DNA of 64,000 bases from Verrucomicrobiaceae bacterium. Its GTDB lineage: Bacteria; Verrucomicrobiota; Verrucomicrobiia; Verrucomicrobiales; Verrucomicrobiaceae. Below, piece after piece: positions 43,921 to 52,784 of the stretch (positions are counted from its first letter, which is position 1; every line of letters begins with the position of its first letter). A model generated the notes under the pieces. The model was not told where the DNA came from and made no database searches. It saw nothing but the letters and a program-made list of their open reading frames with translations. The stretch lies in contig JACKQF010000001.1 of NCBI GenBank assembly GCA_024232965.1, positions 620,001-684,000 of the forward strand, read 5' to 3'. The position numbers and the translations under genes are program-made.

Positions 43921-46173
43921 ATGAACCTAGATACTCAACGATTCGCCCACCTTGACCTTGCCAAGCGTGCGGACGGTCAATTTGTGGAGTTATCGCGCTC
44001 CCCAGATGAGCGGGTGTTCTTGGCTTATGATCGGGAGATTGGCCGTCTTGTGGAGTTGCATGTGCTCAAGGGCGGTGTGGCGATGGATGCCACCGAAAAG
44101 CGGTCTGCCTTTGAGCGGGCGACTCAGGCTTCGGAGATCCGCGGGGCTGGCTTTCTCCGAATCCTCGAAGTTGGGGAAGACGACGGAGTGGTGTATTACG
44201 CGAGCAACCTGAATGACGGGGAGTTTCTGGAGGATTATATCGTTCGGCGCGGGGCGTTAAATTCTTCCACAGTCTTTGCGCTGACGCTGCAACTCTTGGA
44301 CGAGCTCATCCGATTGCAGAGTTTTCATCGATTGTTGGCGAGGATGCGACTGGACCGTCTCTTGATTACCGCTCTCGAGGATGCTTTTCTGCAATTGCGG
44401 GTCATTGATTACGGGTTGTCAGAAAAGGAGCGTCGAGGGGACGCGGATTCTGGTCGTTTGGTGACTCATGTCTGCGAGGCAATGTTTTTGATGCTGACGG
44501 GGCACCCGTTTGGGGGGGAGCATCCAGATCGCTTCCCGATTCTGACGGCGCTGCCGTCGGGGCTCCGGACGACCTTGCGCGCCGCTTTGGGTGGCGCCGA
44601 CAACGTGCCGACGTCGTTGGAAAAGCTGCGTGATGATGTGCGCGAAGCTTTTTCCTCGTCTTCGTCGAGTCTTCAGGTTCGCAATCCGAGGAAGCAGTTG
44701 CTTGTCAATGACGCGCTGATGCCGAATTCGCGGTTGCAGGATCTTTTGCTGGAGAATGTGCCTCTGCAAGTTTTGCTGGGAGGGCGTTTCCGTGTTGAAG
44801 AAACAGCCTCGATCAAGAGGCATCCTTTCAGTATTCCGGCGGTCAATGTGAAGACGCAGGAGGCGGTTACCGTCCATCTCTTGCCTCCCTCGCGGATCGT
44901 TGACAAGACCCTGTATGAGGCGGTGCCCCTGCAGATGTGGCGCTTCAGTTCGGACCGCCATCCCAATATTCTGCGGTCATTGAGTCTATGGGAAGGGCCG
45001 GATTGGGCATTTTTGACCGAAGAACGCGGGGCTGGGTTTACTCTCAGCCGATTGATGGCGGAGCGTATGACGCTCAATCCGCAAGAAGTCTTGCTGTTGA
45101 TCAAACTGGTACGCAATGGTTTAGATCAGGGGGTGGACTGCGGTGTGGCGAGAATCGATCTGCATCCGTCCAACATACAACTTTGCGTGGGTAAGGGGGG
45201 CGCTATGGCTGATCGTGAGTGGGATCGCCTAGCTCAGCGTCGTCTGGATGCGTGGCCGCCATTTACAATGAAACTGCGGCCGCACTTGACGATGCGCAGC
45301 TTGTACGAACCCCTTTTGATAGAGCCGGCGGTGGTTCAAGACGAAGACGGGCCTACTGAGGTCACGGATGAGGAGTTCCGTGGCCGCGCTCTTGCGGCCT
45401 TGGCAGCCTTTCTACTTACTGGGGAGCGCCAGATTTCGTCTGCTCGGGATTTTCCTGAGGCTGTGCCAGATGCCGTGGCTGCCTTCGTCAGAGAAAGCAT
45501 TGATCGCTGCAAAGTTGTGGGTCGAGCGATGCCGGTGGCGGAATATGTCGAGCGTTTTGAGGAATTGCTGACGATGCCGTCCAGCGAAGGTTTGGCGAGC
45601 CGCTTGCGCGGGCAGGACATTCCTATTGAGGAGATGGAGAGCGTGGGATCCGTTTCAGACTTTGAAAATGAATGGGATGAGGATGAGCGGCCGGCTCTAG
45701 GATTTGATGCTGGTGTCGCTTCGTTGGGGTCAGTGGGGGGAGCCGCTCGGCATGCGGGGCATGGCGCAATCGGAATGGCTATCTTCGGCCTGGTTGGGAT
45801 CGCGGTCTTGGGGATGGGCTGGTGGCTCCTTTTTGCAGGTGAACCCGCTCCAGAAATCACGGCTGAGTCGAGCGTCAAATCTGAGGAGATTGGAGCGTTT
45901 AGTTCACAGTCGGCGCCAGAAGTGACGCCTGAACCATCGACAATTGTCTCCAATGTGGGGGAGTCTCAGTCTCTCCCTCAAGCTCCGGCTGTGCCCGAAA
46001 GAACCAAGGCACCAGTGACGATTAAGAGGGCGATCATCCCTTCTGAAGAGGAGAAGGAGAAATTCCGGGCTGAGCATCCCGAGACCTCCTCGCCCGATAA
46101 TGTTATCAGTGATCAACCGAGCGGTACTGTGCGGCCCAAGTTGGCTGACGTGACGGGTTCCAGGGGCGAATAG
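43921..46173 (+). CDS. Tandem pseudokinase-like membrane protein upstream of btubA
   Basis: A 750-residue protein with two kinase-like regions and one membrane helix (about 613-640). Region 1 (about 10-245) has a kinase-like N lobe, LLARMRLDRLLI where the HRD loop should be, VIDYGLS in the DFG position, and FLMLTGHPF as in the C lobe. Region 2 (about 280-560) has RIDLHPSNIQL resembling the catalytic loop (D-L-x-x-x-N) but no clear DFG. Neither has a convincing VAIK lysine, so catalysis is doubtful. The tail after the helix is Ser/Pro/Glu-rich. ATG 43921 begins the conserved-looking part; the longer frame starts at 43834. It ends 273 bases before btubA. A membrane regulator or adaptor is an inference. 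Confidence 0.75.
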   Translation: MNLDTQRFAHLDLAKRADGQFVELSRSPDERVFLAYDREIGRLVELHVLKGGVAMDATEKRSAFERATQASEIRGAGFLRILEVGEDDGVVYYASNLNDGEFLEDYIVRRGALNSSTVFALTLQLLDELIRLQSFHRLLARMRLDRLLITALEDAFLQLRVIDYGLSEKERRGDADSGRLVTHVCEAMFLMLTGHPFGGEHPDRFPILTALPSGLRTTLRAALGGADNVPTSLEKLRDDVREAFSSSSSSLQVRNPRKQLLVNDALMPNSRLQDLLLENVPLQVLLGGRFRVEETASIKRHPFSIPAVNVKTQEAVTVHLLPPSRIVDKTLYEAVPLQMWRFSSDRHPNILRSLSLWEGPDWAFLTEERGAGFTLSRLMAERMTLNPQEVLLLIKLVRNGLDQGVDCGVARIDLHPSNIQLCVGKGGAMADREWDRLAQRRLDAWPPFTMKLRPHLTMRSLYEPLLIEPAVVQDEDGPTEVTDEEFRGRALAALAAFLLTGERQISSARDFPEAVPDAVAAFVRESIDRCKVVGRAMPVAEYVERFEELLTMPSSEGLASRLRGQDIPIEEMESVGSVSDFENEWDEDERPALGFDAGVASLGSVGGAARHAGHGAIGMAIFGLVGIAVLGMGWWLLFAGEPAPEITAESSVKSEEIGAFSSQSAPEVTPEPSTIVSNVGESQSLPQAPAVPERTKAPVTIKRAIIPSEEEKEKFRAEHPETSSPDNVISDQPSGTVRPKLADVTGSRGE

Positions 46174-46364
46174 TTGCCGCATTTTCGCATTTGCGATGGG
46201 CTTTTTGGGGCAGGAGGTGAATTTTCAGGCTGAGATGGCTTAGAATTCGCTTGGAATGAACTCAGATTTCCGGCACAGTAGTGAAAGTGTCGTCGGCGGT
46301 GAAAATCGTCTTCGTCCTTGGCCGTTGCAACTTCGTCTTTTTTGGCGATTGCTCTCGATTTTGG

Positions 46365-46440
46365 TTTACATACTCACGATTTTGAGAATAGTATTTGCAA
46401 ACAATCTCATTTTTTACATAAATTCAGAAATAAATAGGAG
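46365..46440 (+). promoter_or_regulatory. Candidate btubA promoter and ribosome binding site
   Basis: TTTACA (46365-46370), an 18-base spacer and TAGTAT (46389-46394) fit a sigma-70-like promoter in an AT-rich stretch. AGGAG (46436-46440) is placed 6 bases before the btubA ATG. This would give a leader of about 45 bases. The ribosome binding site is firm; the promoter is a pattern match only. Confidence 0.5.
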
Positions 46441-46446
46441 CGCTAG

Positions 46447-47895
46447 ATGAAGGTCAACAACACCATCGTCATTTCAATCGGACAAGCTGGAAATCAAATC
46501 GGGGCTTCCTTCTGGAAGACGCTGTGTCAAGAACATGGTATCGACCCATTGACCGGGCAAACAGCCCAAGGGCAGGAACCTCGTGGGAATTGGAGTTCGT
46601 TCTTTTCGAGGCTCGGTGATGGCTCTTCAGGGAGTTATGTGCCGCGTGCGATCATGGTCGATCTTGAGCCGAGTGTCATCGACAACATCAAGTCCACCAC
46701 CGGATCATTGCTGAACCCAGCAAACCTCATTTCTCGCACAGAAGGGGCGGGAGGAAATTACGCCGTCGGCTACTTTGGCGCAGGTCGCGAAGTGCTGCCT
46801 GAGGCAATGGCCCGGGTGAACGCAGAAGTTGAAAAATGCGACAACGTTGGCGGCATTATCATCCTGCATGCAATCGGTGGAGGCACCGGATCTGGATTTG
46901 GAGCTTTGCTGATCGAATCCATCAAGGAATCCTACCCTGAGTTTCCTGTTCTGAGCTGCGCAGTTCTACCTTCGCCCCAGGTCAGCTCTGTCGTTACGGA
47001 GCCCTACAACACCGTCTTTGCTCTCAATGCGTTGCGTCGTACCGCCGATGCTTGTCTGATTTTTGACAACGAAGCTCTCTTCGAACTCGCCCACCGAAAG
47101 TGGAGCATCGAAAGCCCTACCGTTGACGATTTAAACCTCCTCATCACGGAAGCTCTGGCGGGTTTGACCGCATCAATGCGCTTTAGTGGCTTCTTGACGG
47201 TTGAAATCAGCCTGCGCGAGATGTTGACGAACCTCGTTCCGCAACCATCGCTGCACTTCTTGATGTGTGCCTTCGCGCCGTTGACTCCTCCAGACCGTAG
47301 TAAGTTTGAGGAATTGGGGCTTGAGGACATGATTCAGTCTCTCTTTGACAATGAATCGGTATTCGCAGAGTGCTCGCCGATGGAGGGTCGCTTCCTGAGC
47401 ACTGCGGTGCTCTACCGTGGTGTAATGGACGACAAGCCACAGGCGGACGCTGCGTTGGCCGCGATGCGCGACAAGTTGCCGCTGACTTACTGGATTCCGA
47501 CCGCATTCAAAATTGGCTACGTTGAACAGCCGGGCATCTCCCACCGCAAGAGCATGGTTCTTTTGGCGAACAATACGGAGGTTGCTCGTGTCTTGGACCG
47601 TATTTGCCACAACTTTGATAAGCTTTGGCAGCGCAAGGCATTCGCCAATTGGTACCTGAACGAAGGCATGTCTGATGACCAGATTTCTTCCCTGCGCGCC
47701 TCTGCTCAGGAGTTGATTCAAAGCTATCAAGTCGCTGAGGAGAGCGGTGCCAAGGCGAAGAGCCAGGATGCCTCTACCCCCTCGGTGCGTTCACCGTCCG
47801 CCCCCTTCGCATCTGATGTCGCTGTGGGCGATAGTGCTCACCGCTCAGGGACGTCCATTAGCCTCAAAGACATCGTCGACCGGGGCAAGAACTGA
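46447..47895 (+). CDS. btubA: Bacterial tubulin BtubA
   Basis: A 482-residue close homologue of eukaryotic tubulin that forms heterodimers with BtubB and polymerises into GTP-dependent bacterial microtubules in the cytoplasm. The N terminus is the tubulin-like NNTIVISIGQAGNQIG. The nucleotide-binding T4 loop is GGGTGSG (residues 144-150), and TEPYNTVFALN and LVPQPSLHFLM are tubulin landmarks. After the tubulin core it has a short, variable acidic/Ser-rich tail (about 430-482) ending LKDIVDRGKN. It is the first gene of the btubA-btubB-bklc run, 78 bases before btubB. In the known Prosthecobacter operons these three genes have the same order. Tubulins are otherwise almost confined to eukaryotes, so horizontal transfer is generally proposed. 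Confidence 0.98.
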   Translation: MKVNNTIVISIGQAGNQIGASFWKTLCQEHGIDPLTGQTAQGQEPRGNWSSFFSRLGDGSSGSYVPRAIMVDLEPSVIDNIKSTTGSLLNPANLISRTEGAGGNYAVGYFGAGREVLPEAMARVNAEVEKCDNVGGIIILHAIGGGTGSGFGALLIESIKESYPEFPVLSCAVLPSPQVSSVVTEPYNTVFALNALRRTADACLIFDNEALFELAHRKWSIESPTVDDLNLLITEALAGLTASMRFSGFLTVEISLREMLTNLVPQPSLHFLMCAFAPLTPPDRSKFEELGLEDMIQSLFDNESVFAECSPMEGRFLSTAVLYRGVMDDKPQADAALAAMRDKLPLTYWIPTAFKIGYVEQPGISHRKSMVLLANNTEVARVLDRICHNFDKLWQRKAFANWYLNEGMSDDQISSLRASAQELIQSYQVAEESGAKAKSQDASTPSVRSPSAPFASDVAVGDSAHRSGTSISLKDIVDRGKN

Positions 47896-47973
47896 GTTTT
47901 GTGGAGGCCTTTTTGACCCGTTTCAAGTCACCCATCGATCAATAAACGACAGCGTAATTTTGGAGGAGTATTT

Positions 47974-49248
47974 GTGAGAGAGATTCTGAGCATTCACGTC
48001 GGACAATGTGGTAACCAAATTGCAGACCGCTACTGGCGGCTTGTCCTGCGTGAGCATGGACTAACAGAGGCCGGAGTGCCGAAGGATCCTGCTGCTACGG
48101 CAAACAATGCCAACATGGAGGTCTTCTTTACCCGCGTCCGCGATGGTAAATACACGCCGCGTGCAGTGCTGGTAGATCTTGAGCCTGGCGTCATTGCCAG
48201 GATCGAGGGCGGGGACATGTCCCAGCTTTTTGACGAGAGCAGCATCGTCCGCAAAATCCCTGGAGCCGCCAACAACTGGGCCCGTGGCTACAATGTCGAA
48301 GGCGAGCGAGTGATCGATCAGATCATGAATGTCATCGATGCGGCCGTTGAAAAGACGAAGTCGCTCCAGGGCTTCCTCATCACCCACTCAATCGGTGGCG
48401 GTTCCGGTTCCGGACTCGGATCGTTGATCTTGGAGAAACTCCGTGCGGCCTATCCGAAGAAGAAGATCTTCACTTTTTCTGTGGCACCTTCCCCGGTCAT
48501 TTCTGACAGTGCGGTGGAGCCATACAACGCCATTCTGACCTTGCAGCGGATTCGCGATAACGCTGATGCTGCCGTCATTCTGGATAACGAAGCGCTCTTC
48601 CGTATTGCTAAGAGTCGCCTGAATCGCAGTCCGAATTACATGGACTTGAATCATATCATCGCATTGATCATGTCCTCGGTAACCGCATCGCTGCGTTTCC
48701 CTGGAAAGCTCAATACGGATCTCGGAGAATTTGTCACCAATCTGGTGCCGTTCCCAGGAAACCACTTCTTGACAGCATCCTTCGCGCCAATGCGCTCGGG
48801 TGGGCAGGAAGGACAAGTGCGGAGTAATTTCCCGGATCTGGCTCGTGAGACCTTTGATCAGAACAACTTCACTGCGGCGATCGATTGGAACAATGGTGTC
48901 TATCTCTCGGCTTGCGCCCTTTTCCGCGGTGACGTTCGTGCCAAAGAAGTCGAAGAGAACATGGCTGCCATTCGCAAGAGCTTGAATTTTGCCTCTTACG
49001 TTCCGACCGGGATCAAGATCGGCTGCGCCGAGACCGCTCCAGACGGTTTCTCTTCCAGCGGTCTAGCGCTGGTCAACCACACCGGCATCGCTGCGGTGTT
49101 TGAGCGTCTGGTCAGCCAGTTTGATATCATGTTTGATAACCACGCCTATACTCACTGGTATGAGGCCGCTGGCGTATCTCGCGATATGATGGCAACTGCG
49201 CGCAATACTGTTGCGGAGTTGGCTCAGTCCTACCGCGATGCAAGTTGA
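47974..49248 (+). CDS. btubB: Bacterial tubulin BtubB
   Basis: A 424-residue partner of BtubA in the bacterial microtubule heterodimer. Start is GTG 47974, 6 bases after a strong GGAGGAG (47961-47967). MREILSIHVGQCGNQIADRYW is typical. The T4 loop is GGGSGSG (141-147), with Ser in place of the usual Thr. The T7 loop LNTDLGEF carries a Glu in the position of the alpha-tubulin residue that drives GTP hydrolysis. SAVEPYNAILTLQ and LVPFPGNHFL are further tubulin blocks. There is no long C-terminal tail; it ends AELAQSYRDAS. bklc follows after 43 bases. Confidence 0.98.
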   Translation: MREILSIHVGQCGNQIADRYWRLVLREHGLTEAGVPKDPAATANNANMEVFFTRVRDGKYTPRAVLVDLEPGVIARIEGGDMSQLFDESSIVRKIPGAANNWARGYNVEGERVIDQIMNVIDAAVEKTKSLQGFLITHSIGGGSGSGLGSLILEKLRAAYPKKKIFTFSVAPSPVISDSAVEPYNAILTLQRIRDNADAAVILDNEALFRIAKSRLNRSPNYMDLNHIIALIMSSVTASLRFPGKLNTDLGEFVTNLVPFPGNHFLTASFAPMRSGGQEGQVRSNFPDLARETFDQNNFTAAIDWNNGVYLSACALFRGDVRAKEVEENMAAIRKSLNFASYVPTGIKIGCAETAPDGFSSSGLALVNHTGIAAVFERLVSQFDIMFDNHAYTHWYEAAGVSRDMMATARNTVAELAQSYRDAS

Positions 49249-49291
49249 GGGGCGGACTTTCCGTTCATTGCCCCGCTAGAGATTTCTTTCT

Positions 49292-50062
49292 GTGGACCCG
49301 ACCTTAGAAAAACAAATAGCCTCTGCATCTCGCAGTGTTGAGGAGGCGCGTCGTTTAGCCTACCACGATCCGGTGCGCATCGGGGCTTTGGTGGAGCAGA
49401 TCAGCGTGCTAGCAGATCTACGACAGAAGGAAGGGGATTTCCGCAAGGCGGAGTCCCTGTACCGCGAGGCACTCTTTCGGGTCTTAGACCTGCGGAAATC
49501 CGACCCTGAACTTCTCTCCGGCATCTATTCACTACTTGCCTATCTTTACGATCGCTGGGGTAAGATGGATGAGGCCGCCAGGTTCTATGAAAAGGCCTTG
49601 GAACTGAGCGAGCGTAACGGCTTGGCTGAGACGGACAAAGTGGCGACGATCAAGAACAACCTCGCAATGATCTTCAAGTCATTGCGGAATCACGAAAAAG
49701 CAGAGCAGTACTATCACGAAGCGCTGGAGTGTTTTTTGCGCGTCGATGGCGAGAATAGCCCCCGTGTAGCGTCGGTCTATAACAACCTGGGTGTGCTCTA
49801 CTACAGCCACATGGAGGTTGAGAGAGCTCAGGAGATGCACGAGCGCGCTTTGGGGATTCGGCAGCAGTTGAAGCAGGACGACATGGATCCTGCCGATCTT
49901 TCGCAGACCTTCATCAATCTCGGTGCCGTTTACAAGGCCTCCGGAGATTTTCGCAAAGCGGAAGAATGCGTTGAGCGCGCCAAAAAAATCCGCGCCAGCA
50001 TGAATGGGTTTCGCCCGAAGCCACGACGTGCCGCAGCGCTGCTGGTGGACGCGAACGGTTGA
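49292..50062 (+). CDS. bklc: Bacterial kinesin light chain-like TPR protein
   Basis: A 256-residue tetratricopeptide protein named for resemblance to the TPR domain of kinesin light chains. About five TPR units are visible between residues 45 and 240, such as KAESLYREALFRVLDL, MDEAARFYEKALELSE, HEKAEQYYHEALECF, VERAQEMHERALGIRQQ and FRKAEECVERAKKIRAS, with NNLGVLYYSH and INLGAVYKAS as helix A motifs. GTG 49292 is the start; its ribosome binding site is weak. In Prosthecobacter the protein is reported to interact with BtubAB filaments and lipid membranes. It ends 11 bases from the convergent ispH, and no terminator is visible. Confidence 0.95.
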   Translation: MDPTLEKQIASASRSVEEARRLAYHDPVRIGALVEQISVLADLRQKEGDFRKAESLYREALFRVLDLRKSDPELLSGIYSLLAYLYDRWGKMDEAARFYEKALELSERNGLAETDKVATIKNNLAMIFKSLRNHEKAEQYYHEALECFLRVDGENSPRVASVYNNLGVLYYSHMEVERAQEMHERALGIRQQLKQDDMDPADLSQTFINLGAVYKASGDFRKAEECVERAKKIRASMNGFRPKPRRAAALLVDANG

Positions 50063-50073
50063 TCGCTGTCCGG

Positions 50074-51321
50074 TCAATATGTGGCTACCGCTGCTAACGC
50101 GGCGCGAACCTCTTCCTCTTGAATCCCGCGCAATTGAAAGACACGCAAAATCGTGTCTTCGATCAGATTGTTCGGGCAGGAGGCACCTGCGGTGACGCCG
50201 ACCTGAATTGGGGCGTCGCTGGCCAGTTTTTGAGTGTAGCTTTCCTTCTCCTGTTTCAAGTGTAGATCAAAGTGGACGATCTGCTCGAGGCTACGCAGGC
50301 ATTCTGCGGTGCGGATGAAGAACGTTGGCAGTTGTTTTTCACCGATCTCCACCAGGTGAGTGGTGTTGGAACTGTTGTAACCGCCGACGACAAGGAGGAT
50401 GTCTAGAGGCAGCTTCAGCATGTCGAAAAGGGAGTCCTGGCGCTCCTGAGTGGCACCGCAGATGGTGTCAAAGACTTGGAAGTTTTGGTCGCCCACGGTT
50501 TCGCCATCGCGGTCAATAACCGCAGCGCGGAGCCGACGCTGGATTTCCTCGGTCTCAGATTTGAGCATCGTCGTTTGATTGGCGACGCCGATGCGTTTCA
50601 GATGCATGTCAGGGTCGAATCCTGGGGACGCTGCCTCGCCGAATCGCGTGATGAAGCCTTCTCGGTCGCCACCACCTTTACGAATGTAGTCGCAGACGTA
50701 ATCCACATCATCCAATGTCAAGATGACAAGATATTGACCGTTGCCGCTCTGCCCAAGGGCACGGGACGATGTCGCGCGAGTTTCTTCGTGGGAGGCCTTC
50801 CCATGAATGATGGACGTGAATCCATCGACGGCGTATTTGCGCACGCGCTTCCACACGCTCATGACATCCCCACAAGTGGTATCTACCACCATGCAGCCAC
50901 GCTCGGCGATGATGTTCATGATTCGCGTCTCTGCACCAAAGGCAGGGACGATAACGACGTCCTCAGACGTCAATTTTGCCACGGCTTCTTCGTGCGTGCC
51001 AACCGGGAGGCTGATGACATTCATCTCCGAGAGTTGTCGGTTGACCTCCGGATTGTGAATGATCTCGCCAAGCAGATAGACATTCCGATCCGGGAAGACC
51101 CGTCGCGAGGCGTAGGCCAGGTCAATCGCTCTTTCGACACCGTAACAGAACCCAAAATCGCGCGCTAGGCGGATGGTCGTATTGCCTACCGTCAGCAGCC
51201 CCCCCCCTTTGCGGATGGAATCAACGAGGGCGCTGCGGTAGTGGGTCTCCACCTCCGCTTGGACAAGTTGCATGACCTCCGGAGTGCGGACGTTCACGCG
51301 ACGGGATGCGGGTGCGGACAT
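50074..51321 (-). CDS. ispH: 4-Hydroxy-3-methylbut-2-enyl diphosphate reductase (long form)
   Basis: A 415-residue iron-sulfur enzyme, the last step of the MEP isoprenoid pathway, yielding IPP and DMAPP. Cluster ligands are Cys 59 (DFGFCYGVERAID), Cys 150 (VVDTTCGDV) and Cys 382 (GASCPNNLIED). Length is about 100 residues above the E. coli type, with extra N-terminal and internal segments, as in the plant/cyanobacterial-like group. It follows the L,D-transpeptidase gene by 26 bases on the same strand and ends 11 bases from bklc. Confidence 0.95.
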   Translation of the reverse strand: MSAPASRRVNVRTPEVMQLVQAEVETHYRSALVDSIRKGGGLLTVGNTTIRLARDFGFCYGVERAIDLAYASRRVFPDRNVYLLGEIIHNPEVNRQLSEMNVISLPVGTHEEAVAKLTSEDVVIVPAFGAETRIMNIIAERGCMVVDTTCGDVMSVWKRVRKYAVDGFTSIIHGKASHEETRATSSRALGQSGNGQYLVILTLDDVDYVCDYIRKGGGDREGFITRFGEAASPGFDPDMHLKRIGVANQTTMLKSETEEIQRRLRAAVIDRDGETVGDQNFQVFDTICGATQERQDSLFDMLKLPLDILLVVGGYNSSNTTHLVEIGEKQLPTFFIRTAECLRSLEQIVHFDLHLKQEKESYTQKLASDAPIQVGVTAGASCPNNLIEDTILRVFQLRGIQEEEVRAALAAVATY

Positions 51322-51347
51322 TGGTTCTGAAAAATGGGTGACGACGA

Positions 51348-51968
51348 TCAGAACGTGTAAAGCTTGCCTGCGCGGGCATCTTCAAAGACCTTGGGGCTCA
51401 GCATGTAGGACATCGGTGGGTCCGGCATGGCGGAGTCGTCCAGCACTGGCAGGGTCTTGCCGATGGTTTCGTCTTCAGGGAAGGAGGAGGCGATGGTGAG
51501 CTTGGTGCCTGGGCGGACGAGATCAAAGATCTTCTTCGCCGACTTGATGGGCAGGCGGACGCAACCATGGGTGCAGGGGTAAGGTTTCACAAAGCCCCAG
51601 TGCATCCCATAGGCCGACTTGAACTCCATCCAATACGTCATCGGGTAGCCTGCCCCTGGGGAACTCTGGCGACGGCGGGTGGCATTCTTGGCGTAGATAG
51701 TGAAGGTGCCCTTCGGAGTCGGCGTGGCTGCGGTGCCGACGGAGCAGGGGGTGGCTAGCAGCACTTCGCTGCCTTCCATTACATAAACTCGTTGGGCGCC
51801 CGTACTGAGTTTGACTGTCACCGCGCTCGGGTTCTTTGGTGCCTTAACCGGTGGATCGAAGGTCGTCGAGTAACGGCCGCTGCCGGTGGGTTTGGTTGCG
51901 CAACTGCTCATGACCACGAGAGTGGCAAGAAGCGCTGAGGTGGAGAGGAATCGTGCGAAGAGTTTCAT
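51348..51968 (-). CDS. L,D-transpeptidase lipoprotein (YkuD domain)
   Basis: A 206-residue periplasmic enzyme that forms 3-3 peptidoglycan cross-links or anchors proteins. The lipoprotein signal ends with MSSC (Cys 23). The YkuD signature is complete: MHWGFVKPYPCTHGCVRLP, with catalytic His 134, Gly 135 and Cys 136. ATG 51968 is chosen as it begins the signal peptide. It precedes ispH in one transcript. Confidence 0.92.
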   Translation of the reverse strand: MKLFARFLSTSALLATLVVMSSCATKPTGSGRYSTTFDPPVKAPKNPSAVTVKLSTGAQRVYVMEGSEVLLATPCSVGTAATPTPKGTFTIYAKNATRRRQSSPGAGYPMTYWMEFKSAYGMHWGFVKPYPCTHGCVRLPIKSAKKIFDLVRPGTKLTIASSFPEDETIGKTLPVLDDSAMPDPPMSYMLSPKVFEDARAGKLYTF

Positions 51969-52109
51969 AGAAAAAGCAGGGCCGAACTTGTAGCACACTC
52001 CTCCGGACCTGCTACCGCTTTTCGCTCCCTATCATTTCTTGTTGGATGTCTTGACCTGCGGGCGGGGTGGAGGCACGATCTACCGAATCCTCAGCCAACA
52101 CCATTCACC

Positions 52110-52778
52110 ATGAAAATTGTTCCCTGTTTCGCTCTTGCCGCCATCGCCATCGCGGGCGTGATTGTCGCTGGTCATGCGGCCGATGAACCTAAGGAGCCTA
52201 GCGAATGGGTTCTCTTTGATGGCAAGAGCCTCGACGACTGGGAAGCGGTCGACGTTGGCGGCAGTGGCACGGTGGAGTTGGATGAAGGAGAATTGATCAT
52301 CAATCTTGGCGAGGGCGTGGGCGGAGCCGTTTATAAAAAGGCCGCGGCGCTCCCCGTCACCAACTATGAAATCACCCTGGAGGCGATGCGTGTTTCTGGA
52401 GTGGATTTTTTCTGCGGGCTCACGTTTCCAGTCGGAGACCTCAAGACCTGTGCAACGCTGATCTGCGGTGGATGGGGAGGGAGTGTGACTGGCATTTCCA
52501 GCATTGACGATCTCGATGCGGCCAACAACGCCACGGGAACCTACCAGCGTTATGAGGACGAAAAGTGGTACAAGATTCGCATGCGGGTGACTCCGGAAAA
52601 CCTGAGTGCCTGGGTCGATGACAAGCAGGTGGTGGACATCGACATCAAAGACCGCAAGATCAGCGTCCGCCCGGGCCCGATCGAGAGCTACCTGCCGCTG
52701 TCCGTCACCAGCTACAACACCGCTGCTGCGTTTCGGAACATCAAGATGAAGAAACTGCCCGAAGCGGCGGCCAAGTAG
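52110..52778 (+). CDS. Secreted DUF1080 (3-keto-disaccharide hydrolase-type) protein
   Basis: A 222-residue secreted beta-jellyroll (LamG-like) protein. Signal peptide residues 1-23 end at GHAA. The family opening WVLFDGKSLDDWEAVD and the late ISVRPGPIESYLPLSV are present. These proteins are abundant in Verrucomicrobia and Planctomycetes; some cleave 3-keto-glycosides, most are untested. It stands alone on this strand and converges with the small membrane protein gene, leaving 6 bases. Confidence 0.86.
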   Translation: MKIVPCFALAAIAIAGVIVAGHAADEPKEPSEWVLFDGKSLDDWEAVDVGGSGTVELDEGELIINLGEGVGGAVYKKAAALPVTNYEITLEAMRVSGVDFFCGLTFPVGDLKTCATLICGGWGGSVTGISSIDDLDAANNATGTYQRYEDEKWYKIRMRVTPENLSAWVDDKQVVDIDIKDRKISVRPGPIESYLPLSVTSYNTAAAFRNIKMKKLPEAAAK

Positions 52779-52784
52779 TCACTG

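Noticed and set aside
46256..46450. 64-codon open frame overlapping the btubA start (ATGA), with a hydrophobic stretch
   Set aside because: No ribosome binding site at a usable distance, rare codons (ATA, AGG) at its end, and the likely btubA promoter lies inside it.
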